From assembly GCA_013289665.1 (NCBI GenBank), contig JABCZN010000020.1:24175-88174 (forward strand): 64,000 bases of DNA, given 5' to 3'. Below are positions 1 through 9,529 of this stretch, one piece after another. Positions within the stretch are counted from its first letter, which is position 1. Each line of letters opens with the position of its first letter. Origin of the DNA: Acidobacteriota bacterium (GTDB lineage Bacteria; Acidobacteriota; Terriglobia; Acidiferrales; UBA7541). Both the position numbers and the translations under genes were made by a program. A model generated the notes under the pieces. It was not told where the DNA came from, did no database searches, and worked only from the letters and a program-made list of their open reading frames with translations.

Positions 1-2154
1 GGGGTGCACATCATTCTCGCTCCGGGGATGAACATCTATCGCTCCCCGCTTAATGGAAGGAATTTTGAATACTTCGGGGAGGATCCTTTCCTGGCGTCTC
101 GCATGGCGGTCGGCGTGATCGAAGGCATTCAGTCGCAAGGGGTAATGGCAACGGCGAAACATTTCATCGCCAATAATTCGGAGTACGGCCGCATGGATCA
201 CAGCTCGGATCTGGATGAGCGGACGATGCGGGAAATCTATCTCCCCGCGTTTGAAGCTTCGGTAAAGGAAGCTAAGGTGGGCGCGGTGATGGACGCCTAC
301 AACCTCGTGAATGGCTTATACATGACCCAGAACGGGGTGCTAAATGAAACCATCGCCAGAAAAGAATGGGGATTCCGCGGGATCATGATGAGCGATTGGG
401 GAGCGACCCACGACGGAATCGGCGCCGCGAACAACGGCTTGGATCTGGAAATGCCGTCCGCGGCGTATATGAACTTGGGCACGCTTTTGCCCGCGTGGCA
501 GCGGGGAGCCGTAAAGTTAGCCACGATCGATGAAAAAGTGAGGCGGATCCTTCGAACCGCGATTGAGTTTGGTTTTCTCGACCGGCCGCAGCTGGACAGC
601 AACGTGCCGCTGTTTAGCCAAACCAGCCGCGACATCGCGCTGGAAGAAGCACGCAGCGGAATGGTGCTTTTAAAGAATGACCGCCACACTTTGCCGCTGG
701 AGCGGAAAAAGTTGCGCACGCTTGCAATTCTCGGACCCAATTCGTATCCCTCGGTCATCGGCGGCGGGGGGAGTTCTTTGACCAGCCCATACAATTCTGT
801 CAGCTTCCTGGAAGGCATTAGTAACTCGGCGGGAACCGACCTGCCCGTCTTGAGCTTGTTCGAAACGCCCTCGATTGATGCCGTTGTCGAAAAAACCGAG
901 TTCGTAACTGCTCCTGGTGGAAAGCCCGGACTCCGGGGCGAGTATTTTGCGAACGCGGAATTCAAGGGTGAGCCGGCGCTTACCCGCACGGACGAGCGGA
1001 TCGATTTCCGATGGGGGGCCGGAAGTTTTATGGACGGCGCACCGGTCGACCATTTCGCAGTGCGCTGGACCGGATATTTCGTTCCCAAGAACGAGGACGA
1101 CTATCGGTTTTACACCTCGGCGGACGACGGCGTGCGGTTGTTCATAGATGATGAGCTGGCAATCGACGACTGGAAACCTCATGCCGAGACCCTGAATACA
1201 TTTACGAAGCACCTGCAAGGCGGCAAAGCGTATAAATTGCGCCTGGAATACTTCGAAGACATCGGCACCGCGACGGTGCGATTCGGCATTGGAACGGCTT
1301 CACTTGTGTTCGGCGAGGATGCGAAAAAAATAACGGCCGCCGCGGATGCCGTTATTCTCTGCATGGGCTTTGGCCCTAATACTGAGTCCGAGGGGTTCGA
1401 CCGGCCTTTTCGCTTGCCCAAAGGGCAGGATGAGTTCATCGAACAAGCCGCGGCAATCAACAAAAATGTAGTGGTGGTGGTAAACGCGGGCGGCAACGTG
1501 GATATGAGCCGGTGGCTCGACAAAGTGCCGGCTTTGCTCCAGACCTGGTATCCGGGGCAGGAAGGAGGGCGAGCGCTGGCTCAGATACTCTTTGGGGACT
1601 ATAGCCCGTCTGGAAAATTGCCGGCAACCTTTGAGCGCAAGTGGGAAGACAACCCTACCTATCACAGTTATTTCCCGCAAAAAGGCGACAAGCATGTGGA
1701 GTACTCGGAAGGAATTTTCGTAGGTTATCGTGGATACGACAAAAACAAAATAGTGCCGCAATTCCCCTTTGGGTTCGGACTCTCCTACACCACCTTCGGC
1801 TACAGCGATTTGAGAATAGAGCCTTCGGATAAAAGCACCGGTGCGACGGTGGAGGTTTCCTTCCAAGTGGAAAATTTGGGGGATCGTGAAGGAGCGGAAA
1901 TTGCGGAGGTCTATGTCGGCGATCCGCAGGATGGCTTGCCGCGGCCGCTCAAGGAATTGAAAGGGTTCGTCAAAATCAGCCTTAAGCCCGGGGAAAAGAA
2001 ACAGGTCAGTCTGCAACTGGACCGGCGAGCCTTCTCCTACTATGACACGAACAAGCATGCGTGGAACGCGCCGGCGGGAGAGTATGGCATTCTGGTGGGC
2101 AGTTCTTCCGCGGATATCCGCTTGAAGGGGAACTGTAGTTTTGCCTGGCAATAG
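1..2154 (+). CDS. Beta-glucosidase-type glycoside hydrolase family 3 with PA14 insert (5' truncated by window edge)
   Basis: This is the C-terminal 717 codons of a GH3 enzyme. The frame is open to base 1, so the GTG at 4 is not a true start. Counting that GTG as residue 1, the N-terminal barrel carries the KHF motif and an MSDWG motif whose Asp131 is the expected catalytic nucleophile. A PA14 domain lies at about residues 305-430, inserted in the second alpha/beta domain, and a fibronectin-III-like domain closes the protein at about 605-700. PA14-bearing GH3 enzymes release terminal beta-linked sugars from oligosaccharides. It precedes GH2 and GH123-like genes on the same strand, so joint use on one glycan is likely. 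The substrate is unknown, and any signal peptide lies outside the window. Confidence 0.93.
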   Translation, partial: GVHIILAPGMNIYRSPLNGRNFEYFGEDPFLASRMAVGVIEGIQSQGVMATAKHFIANNSEYGRMDHSSDLDERTMREIYLPAFEASVKEAKVGAVMDAYNLVNGLYMTQNGVLNETIARKEWGFRGIMMSDWGATHDGIGAANNGLDLEMPSAAYMNLGTLLPAWQRGAVKLATIDEKVRRILRTAIEFGFLDRPQLDSNVPLFSQTSRDIALEEARSGMVLLKNDRHTLPLERKKLRTLAILGPNSYPSVIGGGGSSLTSPYNSVSFLEGISNSAGTDLPVLSLFETPSIDAVVEKTEFVTAPGGKPGLRGEYFANAEFKGEPALTRTDERIDFRWGAGSFMDGAPVDHFAVRWTGYFVPKNEDDYRFYTSADDGVRLFIDDELAIDDWKPHAETLNTFTKHLQGGKAYKLRLEYFEDIGTATVRFGIGTASLVFGEDAKKITAAADAVILCMGFGPNTESEGFDRPFRLPKGQDEFIEQAAAINKNVVVVVNAGGNVDMSRWLDKVPALLQTWYPGQEGGRALAQILFGDYSPSGKLPATFERKWEDNPTYHSYFPQKGDKHVEYSEGIFVGYRGYDKNKIVPQFPFGFGLSYTTFGYSDLRIEPSDKSTGATVEVSFQVENLGDREGAEIAEVYVGDPQDGLPRPLKELKGFVKISLKPGEKKQVSLQLDRRAFSYYDTNKHAWNAPAGEYGILVGSSSADIRLKGNCSFAWQ

Positions 2155-2276
2155 CAGCCTGGAACGGCGTATAGCCAAATCATATCGCTTGTGTGCAGGA
2201 AGCAGTTTGGTTTAGGGAAATTCGGCCTTTTGTCTGAAGAAAAAATAAGCGACAAATTGAGCCGGCACTTCGGAGT

Positions 2277-4388
2277 GTGGCTGTGCCATCTCGTCGGAAA
2301 TTCTTAGCGCAAGCCGGAGCCTTGGCCGCTGGCGCCATTGGCCCGCCTGCAGCTGCGTCTAGCCCCAATGCGGCGGGCAGGACCTCGAGAGAAGCGGTGA
2401 GTCTTTGCGGTGAATGGTGGTTTCGCACCGATCCCGAGGCCGCCGGGGAGCAGCAGCGATGGTACGAAACTCATCAATCGACTAGCTCCCGGCGCAGAGT
2501 GAACGTGCCTCACACTTGGCAAGTAGACTCCGATTTTGCCGACTATCGAGGGGTTGCCTGGTATTTCCGAACTTTCGACGCTCCGAGTGATTGGCAAGAC
2601 GCCGCAATACGACTCGAGTTTGAGGCCGTATTCCACACAGCGAAAATCTGGGTAAATGGGCAATTGGCAGGAGACCATGTCCGCAAAGGTTACACCGCGT
2701 TCGTGCTTGATATTACTCGCCTGCTGCGGCTGGGAAGTTCCAACACCATTGCAGTGCGAGTTGATAATGCATTCGATGAGCACATGGTGCCGCGAGGGCG
2801 CTCCAGCGATTGGGCGCATGACGGAGGCATCTACAGGCCGGTGCAACTCTTGATTACCCCGAAAACGTTTGTAGAGCGTGTTGATATCGAAGCTGATCCC
2901 GATCTCGAAAGTGGGGCCGCGAAAATCGCTATTACTGCCTATCTTCGAAACACGAGTTCCAAGGACTGGACAGGCAGAATCTTCTTTCAAATTATCGAAG
3001 ACAAGACCTCTTCGGCGGTGATGACCAGTTCCGATACTCCGAGGCTTACCGTCAAAGGCGGGGCGACTCAGACATCAAAATATGCAGTTACGCTCACTAA
3101 GGCGAAGTTGTGGCATTTCGATCATCCGAATCTCTACCGGCTTATTTTTTCAATCGGCGGCGGACAAGAAACGCATGAATTCACAGTTACATTCGGGGTT
3201 CGGAAATTCAAGGCTAAGAGCAGCGGGCTTTACCTGAACGAAGAGAGAGAGAAGTTGATGGGCGTTGAACGCATGGCAGGGAGCAATCCGGAATTTGGAA
3301 TGGCGGAACCCAGCCAATGGATCACGCACGATCACGATGATTTGAAACACTTGAATTGCGTATTCACGCGCGTTCATTGGCCTCAGGATAAAAGAGTTCT
3401 CGACTACTGCGACCGAAACGGCATTCTGATACAGAGCGAAATCCCAGCCTGGGGCTACGAGACATTCGCCGGCATGGGAGCGGAGCCCGACGAAGACATT
3501 CTGCAAAACGCCCTGGATCAATTACGGGAAATGATCGCGCGTGATCGAAACCACCCCTCGATTGTGTGCTGGGGCCTCTGCAATGAGATTGGCGGTCAAA
3601 ATCCTTCCGCGTATCAATTCGCCAAGCATCTGTTGGAGGAAGCAAAGCGGCTGGATCCTAACCGGCTCTGTTCCTACGCCTCGAACTCGCTGGACCAGAC
3701 TCCGGAACGTGACGTCGCCGGATTGATGGACTTCATTGAAACGAACGAATACTTCGGAACCTGGGCTCCGGGAACTCCGGTGGAGGTGGCCAAGCATCTG
3801 GATAAAATTCACGCCGCATTTCCCGGCAAGCCCGTGGTCATCTCCGAATACGGATATTGTGCTTGTACTGCGGACCGTCCGGAAGGCGACGGGCACAGAA
3901 TTGAACTTCTGCGATCCCACGACGAGGTTTTCCGCTCCAAGGATTTCGTGGCAGGGGCCATTTTCTTCTGCTACAACGACTACCGTACCCATATCGGTTA
4001 CAGCGGCGTGGGCGCGCTGAAGCAAAATGTTCACGGCGTTGTGAATGTGTGCGGCGCGCAAAAAGCTTCCTACGATGCCTTGCGACGGGAATCGAGTCCG
4101 GTCGAATCGTTATCTGTGAACAATCATCTGAATACCTTCCAGCTTGAGCTAAAGACTCGGCGTGACATTCCGACATACAAGCTTCGGGGCTACAAGCTCA
4201 GGGGAACTTTTTACGGTGCAGGCGAAATCCCGATCGAACGCCAGGAGATAGAACTTCCTGAAATCGCAGCCGGAGCGGAAGCCAGCGCCGCGTTGACCTT
4301 CAGCCAGGCAGGTGTGCCGCTGCTTGTTAAATTTGATGTGTTGCGGCCCACTGGTTTTTCGGCCTATTCCTTCAACTGGATGCCATAA
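2277..4388 (+). CDS. Glycoside hydrolase family 2 protein (beta-galactosidase/beta-glucuronidase type), exported by Tat
   Basis: This is a GH2 enzyme of 703 residues. The start is a GTG after a CGGAG-type ribosome site; a second GTG two codons on is possible. The N-terminus has SRRKFL and an Ala-rich hydrophobic stretch, a Tat-type signal. The order is sugar-binding domain (about 40-190, with the GVAWY and DGGIYR blocks), immunoglobulin-like domain (about 200-300), then a TIM barrel. Glu437 in the CNEIGG motif is the expected acid/base and Glu524 in VISEYG the expected nucleophile. The C-terminal part is short compared with LacZ, so the size fits beta-glucuronidase-like or fungal-type GH2 members. 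It lies 122 bp after the GH3 gene. The exact sugar cannot be told from sequence. Confidence 0.92.
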   Translation: MAVPSRRKFLAQAGALAAGAIGPPAAASSPNAAGRTSREAVSLCGEWWFRTDPEAAGEQQRWYETHQSTSSRRRVNVPHTWQVDSDFADYRGVAWYFRTFDAPSDWQDAAIRLEFEAVFHTAKIWVNGQLAGDHVRKGYTAFVLDITRLLRLGSSNTIAVRVDNAFDEHMVPRGRSSDWAHDGGIYRPVQLLITPKTFVERVDIEADPDLESGAAKIAITAYLRNTSSKDWTGRIFFQIIEDKTSSAVMTSSDTPRLTVKGGATQTSKYAVTLTKAKLWHFDHPNLYRLIFSIGGGQETHEFTVTFGVRKFKAKSSGLYLNEEREKLMGVERMAGSNPEFGMAEPSQWITHDHDDLKHLNCVFTRVHWPQDKRVLDYCDRNGILIQSEIPAWGYETFAGMGAEPDEDILQNALDQLREMIARDRNHPSIVCWGLCNEIGGQNPSAYQFAKHLLEEAKRLDPNRLCSYASNSLDQTPERDVAGLMDFIETNEYFGTWAPGTPVEVAKHLDKIHAAFPGKPVVISEYGYCACTADRPEGDGHRIELLRSHDEVFRSKDFVAGAIFFCYNDYRTHIGYSGVGALKQNVHGVVNVCGAQKASYDALRRESSPVESLSVNNHLNTFQLELKTRRDIPTYKLRGYKLRGTFYGAGEIPIERQEIELPEIAAGAEASAALTFSQAGVPLLVKFDVLRPTGFSAYSFNWMP

Positions 4389-4391
4389 TTC

Positions 4392-6098
4392 ATGCTGCCT
4401 GTGCGCAAAATCTTTGTCTGGTTTATTTGCTTTTTCCCTCTGCCGCTCCAGGCGGCGCAGCGGAACAACCTTACAGCCTGGTTCGTTGATTCCCTGGTAA
4501 AAATTTTCCCTGATAGCCCGGCAACAACATCAAACTCTGAACTGGTTCTGGAATCAGCCCGCAATTCGCACACCAGTCTGCAAGTTGCGTTGCGCTCCGA
4601 ATCACACCAGGTTGTCCAAGTGCGCGTCACCTCTCCACGTTTGGAGAGCGCAACCCTTCAGGTCCAGGCTTACCGAGTTGGATATGTGAAGGTGAACTCT
4701 CATCCTGCCGACACACCATTGGCCGAAGTGGTGCGCCCGGAGGTAGGTTTGTACCCCGATCCTTTGTTCCCGCTGGAGAAAACTATCACCTTGGAAGCGT
4801 CCTGCACCCAGACCGTGTGGCTTTCCGTCTATACACCAGCGGACGCCCGACCGGGTATTTACCGAGGCATGATCCAAGTCGACGCCGGCAGGCAGAAATT
4901 AAGGCTGCCCTTTCACGTGGAAGTATTCGCTGCAGCCGTGCCGAAAGAACAGAAGCTTTGTGTGACGAACTGGCTGTGGTTCGAACAAGAACGGATGGCG
5001 AAGCACTATCCCCAATTGAACTTCGATCCGGATCGCTACTGGAAGATATTGGAAAACATCGGGCGCACGATGGCGGACTACAAACAAAATGTCGTGTTCG
5101 TTCCGGTGCGGACTCTTGCCCAGGCGCGGGTCACCGATGGCGCCGTCCAATATGATTTCGGCTTGGTCGACCGATGGATCGAAACCTTTGATAAGGCCGG
5201 CATGGCTCGCCTGATCGAAGGAGGTCACTTAAGCGGGCGGCTCGGTGGTGGATATGACTCACCTTATGTACTCCCGACGGACTTGGTTGAAGGGGGTAAG
5301 CTTGTGCGTAAGGACCTGCCCGCGGACGATCCGCGCGCGGAACAGAATCTCCGGGAGTTTTTGCGGCAACTTCGCAATCACTTGAGAGAGAAAGGCTGGC
5401 TCGGCCGTTACGTCCAGCATATTCACGACGAACCGCATGGAACAGAGATGCCTCTCTACAGGCGCTTCGTCCATGTCGTCAGCGAGGAACTGCCGGGTGT
5501 GCCAACACTGGACGCCATAAGTCTTCAGGAAGATATTCCCGACCAGGAAGAAACCACGATCTGGGTGCCAAAGCTCAGCACATTCGATGATCGGCTGGAC
5601 GCAATTGTGGCGCACAAGGCGCGCGGCGGCCAATGTTGGTATTACATTTGTCTCGATCCGCGCGGCAAGTATCTCAATCGGTTTATCGACTTCCCTTCTG
5701 TCAAGGTAAGGCTCCTGCCCTGGGTCAACTACCGTTATGGGCTTACAGGTTACTTGCACTGGGGCGGAAATTTCTGGACGGATCAGCCGTTCGAAAATGT
5801 TCAGCCAGATTGGGGTGGAGGAATTACTCTTCCCGCCGGTGATAACACTATCGTTTACCCTGATCCAAAACACGGCGGAGTGTTCATATCGGTGCGCCTC
5901 GAGGTAATGCGGGAGGGCATCGAGGATTACGAACTGCTAATGGAAGCTGCCCGGAATGCGCCAGATCGCCCCGACGCCCTTGCCCGAACGGTGATGCCTT
6001 CCTTCACCAATTACGTCCGCGATGTGGCTGAGTTCCGAAAGCTCCATCACGAACTGCTTGTGCTGGCGATCGAGACGCAGCGTGATGATGTCCATTGA
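4392..6098 (+). CDS. DUF4091 / GH123-like secreted glycoside hydrolase
   Basis: The protein has 568 residues with a clear signal peptide (hydrophobic FVWFICFFPLPLQ, cleavage near AAQ). The middle is a beta-rich region and the C-terminal half carries the DUF4091 pattern, ending in the typical MREGIEDYELL block. DUF4091 proteins are related to GH123 N-acetyl-beta-galactosaminidases, but many members are uncharacterised, so the activity is an inference. The gene starts 3 bp after the GH2 stop and is surely in the same transcript. It meets the minus-strand transporter gene convergently with a 25-bp gap. An amino-sugar-containing or otherwise decorated glycan would suit the neighbouring SIS and ROK genes. 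Confidence 0.82.
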   Translation: MLPVRKIFVWFICFFPLPLQAAQRNNLTAWFVDSLVKIFPDSPATTSNSELVLESARNSHTSLQVALRSESHQVVQVRVTSPRLESATLQVQAYRVGYVKVNSHPADTPLAEVVRPEVGLYPDPLFPLEKTITLEASCTQTVWLSVYTPADARPGIYRGMIQVDAGRQKLRLPFHVEVFAAAVPKEQKLCVTNWLWFEQERMAKHYPQLNFDPDRYWKILENIGRTMADYKQNVVFVPVRTLAQARVTDGAVQYDFGLVDRWIETFDKAGMARLIEGGHLSGRLGGGYDSPYVLPTDLVEGGKLVRKDLPADDPRAEQNLREFLRQLRNHLREKGWLGRYVQHIHDEPHGTEMPLYRRFVHVVSEELPGVPTLDAISLQEDIPDQEETTIWVPKLSTFDDRLDAIVAHKARGGQCWYYICLDPRGKYLNRFIDFPSVKVRLLPWVNYRYGLTGYLHWGGNFWTDQPFENVQPDWGGGITLPAGDNTIVYPDPKHGGVFISVRLEVMREGIEDYELLMEAARNAPDRPDALARTVMPSFTNYVRDVAEFRKLHHELLVLAIETQRDDVH

Positions 6099-6123
6099 AC
6101 AGGTGGATCGCTGGCGTCCTCTA

Positions 6124-7389
6124 TTAATCGACAAGCTCCCCAGGCGCCTTCTTGAGGCGAATGGTGGCATTGCTGATGATCGGCTTGGCCCAGAGGCCAA
6201 CGCTGAGAACAAACCCAAACGTAATGTATAGAAATGCCAAGCCGCTCCGAAGTCCCGCGTAATCTCCTATGCGCCCAATGATCACGGGCACAATCGCTCC
6301 CCCTATAATCCCCGTTCCTAAAATGCCGGAGAAAGAACCGTGAAACTCCGCGACGGAATTGAGCGCAAGTGACACGACGATAGGCCACATCACCGACGCA
6401 AACAGACCGATTGCTGGAAAAGCAATTACCGATATCTTTGCAGGTCCAAACAAAGCTGCAGACAGACAAAACAAAGCCCCTGCACACGCCCCCAAGAGAA
6501 CTCTCCGGCTATCAAAGATTTTCAGCAGCAGCATCCCGACTAAACACCCGGCGGTGAGCAGGCCCCAGAACCAGGACACCGCTGCAGCACCCGTGGTGTG
6601 GGGATCCAAACCGTGATACTGGCGCAGGAAAGTCGACATCCAGTCGGCGGTTCCCTGTTCGCAGCCGACATAGGCAAACATCGCTGTGAAGTAAAGCCAC
6701 ACGACCCGTTGCCGCGACAAAGATCGGTACATATCCAAAGACCCCACGCGCTCATCAGCAGTGTGGAGAATTCTTGGAAATCGGGTAAAGAACAAAATCA
6801 CCACCATCAGCAAGGCGGAAAAAGCGAAAATCCAGTAGATGGAGGCCCAAGGTAAATCTGCCGGAGTCAGTCTTCGCAAAATTCGTAACACGAGATTTTG
6901 ACTGTCTGAAGTGCCCTTCAAGTTCAGCACGAGATAGGAATAAATTCGCGGGCTGATGAAGGACGCGCTTCCGAAAACCAACTGCGCCAGTGTGGAATTG
7001 AACGCGTAATTCTCCTCGCCGCCCGCCACCCGCAACAAAGGATTGATGGCCACCTGCAGAACGGCCATTCCGGCGCCGATAGTGAAATAGGAAATGATGG
7101 CAACGCGATACCCGGGGAATAAAGCGAAACTAAGCGATCCCAGTGTTCCCGCCAGAAAGGCCAGCACCATCACAGGTTTTTCGGTGAATCGCTCGACCAG
7201 GAAGCCTGCTGGGATAGACATCACTCCGTAGGCGATGAAGAAAGCAAAAGCCAGAAATCCCGCCGCAGTCAGACTCACCTGAAAACTACTGATAATGTCC
7301 GGCACAACGGGGCCAAGAATATTGGTTAGCAAGGAGATCACGAAAAAAGTAACGAACACCAGGCCGACCATGTAGCGGTTTCTCGCCAT
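6124..7389 (-). CDS. MFS sugar transporter, FucP-like
   Basis: This is an inner-membrane protein of 421 residues with about 12 hydrophobic segments. It has the FHS/FucP-family look: a GPVVPDI loop after helix 1, the INPLLRVAGGEENYAFN block after helix 4, and an SPRIYSYLVLN region. Family members import fucose, glucose or galactose with protons. It is the most distal gene of the minus-strand set and lies 100 bp after the ROK kinase gene, so it probably brings in the sugar that the kinase phosphorylates. The specific sugar is not readable. The start ATG is followed at once by the first transmembrane segment. Confidence 0.85.
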   Translation of the reverse strand: MARNRYMVGLVFVTFFVISLLTNILGPVVPDIISSFQVSLTAAGFLAFAFFIAYGVMSIPAGFLVERFTEKPVMVLAFLAGTLGSLSFALFPGYRVAIISYFTIGAGMAVLQVAINPLLRVAGGEENYAFNSTLAQLVFGSASFISPRIYSYLVLNLKGTSDSQNLVLRILRRLTPADLPWASIYWIFAFSALLMVVILFFTRFPRILHTADERVGSLDMYRSLSRQRVVWLYFTAMFAYVGCEQGTADWMSTFLRQYHGLDPHTTGAAAVSWFWGLLTAGCLVGMLLLKIFDSRRVLLGACAGALFCLSAALFGPAKISVIAFPAIGLFASVMWPIVVSLALNSVAEFHGSFSGILGTGIIGGAIVPVIIGRIGDYAGLRSGLAFLYITFGFVLSVGLWAKPIISNATIRLKKAPGELVD

Positions 7390-7489
7390 AACTTATTTTA
7401 TTCACTATCGGAACGAATCACTGCGCTTCCCGTAACGCGGAGATCGGCTAGACCGTACTGCCAAAAGCGCCGTTACTTTTGGTGTTATT

Positions 7490-8431
7490 TTACAAAATCC
7501 GGTCGACTCCCTGCCTGAAGCGATGGTGCCAGACGCGCGCTGCACCGATGAGATTGGCGTCCTCCCCCAGCGAGGCCAGGGCCAGTTCCGTCTTTTCATG
7601 AGGAACGAAACGGCAACCTTGGCGAATGACTTTGCGGATACCATCCAGAAAGAGCGGCGCACTCTTTATCATGCTGCCACCCAAGACGATCACCTCCGGC
7701 ACGAATAGATTAATCAGGTTAGCCAAGCCGAGGCCCAGGTAATAGGCTTCGCGGTCCACGGCTCGCCTGGCCAACTCGTCTCCGCCTTTCGCCAATTGGC
7801 AGACTTGCGCGGCGCTCAAGTTTTCGGGAGTCTTTCGAACTTCCGCGGACTTCGCGTTGAACCATGCGGCCATTGCGGGCCCGGTCGCGAGTGATTCCCA
7901 GCAACCTCGATAACCACAGGTACAGGGGGGGCCCGACAAATCCATAACATGGTGACCGATTTCGGGATGGGCCATATCCACCCCCCGATATAGATGTCCG
8001 TCTAATATGATCCCGCCGCCTATGCCTGTGCCGACCGTGACGTAAATCAATCGCGATTTCAGTTTCCCCGCACCCCAGCCTGCTTCGCCCAACGCGGAGG
8101 CGTCGCCATCGTTCTCCAGCGCAACCCTCACCTTAAATTCTCTCGCCAGGTCTTGCACCGGATTGTTTCCCTGCCATCCCGGCAGTAGATCAACATCTCC
8201 AAATACGCCGCTCCCCGGATGCACCACCCCTGTGGAACCTATTCCAATGCCGGAAATTTCCACATCGGCATCCCGAGAAGTCCGGCGCAGCATTTCAATC
8301 ATTCGTGCAAGCCCGTTTGCGTACCCGCCTGCAGCGTCGGTCGGGGACTCCTGCCGTGACAGTACTTTCCCGCTGTCGTCGACCAGACCGACAGCTATCT
8401 TTGTTCCTCCGATATCAACAGCGCCAATCAC
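7490..8431 (-). CDS. ROK-family sugar kinase (glucokinase / N-acetylhexosamine kinase type)
   Basis: The protein has 313 residues. The phosphate-binding loop DIGGTK is at 6-11, the catalytic Asp lies in ENDGD (Asp108), and the ROK zinc site is complete: His160/161 with Cys170, Cys172 and Cys177 in CTCGYRGC. ROK kinases phosphorylate glucose, N-acetylglucosamine or N-acetylmannosamine in the cytoplasm using ATP. The gene starts with GTG and overlaps the SIS gene by 4 bp (GTGA), which indicates translational coupling. Pairing with a sugar-phosphate isomerase-type SIS protein fits amino-sugar entry into glycolysis, but this is context only. Confidence 0.88.
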   Translation of the reverse strand: MIGAVDIGGTKIAVGLVDDSGKVLSRQESPTDAAGGYANGLARMIEMLRRTSRDADVEISGIGIGSTGVVHPGSGVFGDVDLLPGWQGNNPVQDLAREFKVRVALENDGDASALGEAGWGAGKLKSRLIYVTVGTGIGGGIILDGHLYRGVDMAHPEIGHHVMDLSGPPCTCGYRGCWESLATGPAMAAWFNAKSAEVRKTPENLSAAQVCQLAKGGDELARRAVDREAYYLGLGLANLINLFVPEVIVLGGSMIKSAPLFLDGIRKVIRQGCRFVPHEKTELALASLGEDANLIGAARVWHHRFRQGVDRIL

Positions 8432-9501
8432 AATTTGTCCCTTTGCTGATTTTCATGCGGCAACAAACCGTACTCGTCCTCCACAATAAAAGAGCAATAG
8501 CGAAACGTGTCGCTATCCACTCCGGAAAGCCGTGCCAGCTTTTCCGCCGCGAGCTGTGCTGGGATAATGTCGATCACAAATTGCCAGCTGGGCGGCACGC
8601 TGGGTAACCGAAACACAAGGTCACCCGCATCATCCGGAATATCATGGCCGATCAACATAACGGCGGCGCCAAGTTTCCGCAGATCTCGCGCTACCGCCAG
8701 GTCTTGCTCGCGCATTCGATCCGGGTCGATCCAGATTCCGAATCTCGCACCCGCCGTAACCATTTCCTGCGGACCATGGCGGAAGCTGCCGGTATTCATT
8801 GCCGTCGCAGACGATTTCACGCCTTCTTCCCAAAGCAGTCGCGCTTCCTGGCAACTGCCGGTGCTGCATCCACGCGCCAAGAAATAAGTGACCGCGCTCG
8901 GCGCAAACCAATTTGTGTTGGCAACCTGGGCCTGCCAACCGGAAATTGCCGCACCGGCCTTTATAAACACATCTGAAATCGCGGCGACGAGGGTCGCACT
9001 CCATGTTCCGGCAACGGCGCTCGCGAGAATCCCAGCCGTCGCGGCCAGTGTGGAGTATGTGTTCACAGAAATGGCGTGATCCAGTTCGACAGGAATTACG
9101 ATGGGAATCTGCGCCCCTCGCGCAAGGGGTTCCTCCGCGGAATTGGTGATGGCGATGACAATCGCTCCACTTGCACGCGCCTTAGCAAGCAGCTTGACAA
9201 TTTCGATGCTGCGCCCGCTCCGCGAAATCGCTACGATCACAGAATCAGGCGGAAATTCCGCGAACTCCAGCAACTCCGCGGCATCATAGAGATAAACCGG
9301 ACTGGCGCTACGGTTAAACAAAGTTGCGGCACACAATGCCGCGTGCAAGCTGCTGCCAATGCCGGTCAAGTAGACATGGCGAGCGTTGCGGACTGCAGTT
9401 GTCGCCGCGTCTAAAGCAGGCCGGCCCGTTCCTGAGAGAAAGTCGATGGTTCGTTTTAACTCGATCGGCTGCCGAAGAATGTCGCGCAAGAAGTGAGTCA
9501 T
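8428..9501 (-). CDS. SIS-domain sugar-phosphate protein (AgaS / GlmS isomerase-domain type)
   Basis: The protein has 357 residues with two SIS domains. The first shows the phosphosugar-binding pattern TGIGSS followed by AISRSGRSIE at about 90-100, and the second covers about 190-340 with GSFRHGPQEM, the block seen in the isomerase half of glucosamine-6-phosphate synthase. There is no glutaminase domain, so it is not GlmS itself. Such stand-alone proteins act as sugar-phosphate aldose-ketose isomerases or deaminases. It is translationally coupled to the downstream ROK kinase. Together they suggest phosphorylation and then isomerisation or deamination of an aminosugar. The true substrate is unknown. 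Confidence 0.84.
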   Translation of the reverse strand: MTHFLRDILRQPIELKRTIDFLSGTGRPALDAATTAVRNARHVYLTGIGSSLHAALCAATLFNRSASPVYLYDAAELLEFAEFPPDSVIVAISRSGRSIEIVKLLAKARASGAIVIAITNSAEEPLARGAQIPIVIPVELDHAISVNTYSTLAATAGILASAVAGTWSATLVAAISDVFIKAGAAISGWQAQVANTNWFAPSAVTYFLARGCSTGSCQEARLLWEEGVKSSATAMNTGSFRHGPQEMVTAGARFGIWIDPDRMREQDLAVARDLRKLGAAVMLIGHDIPDDAGDLVFRLPSVPPSWQFVIDIIPAQLAAEKLARLSGVDSDTFRYCSFIVEDEYGLLPHENQQRDKL

Positions 9502-9529
9502 TGGATCCGGCGTCCCGAGTCGATCGGTT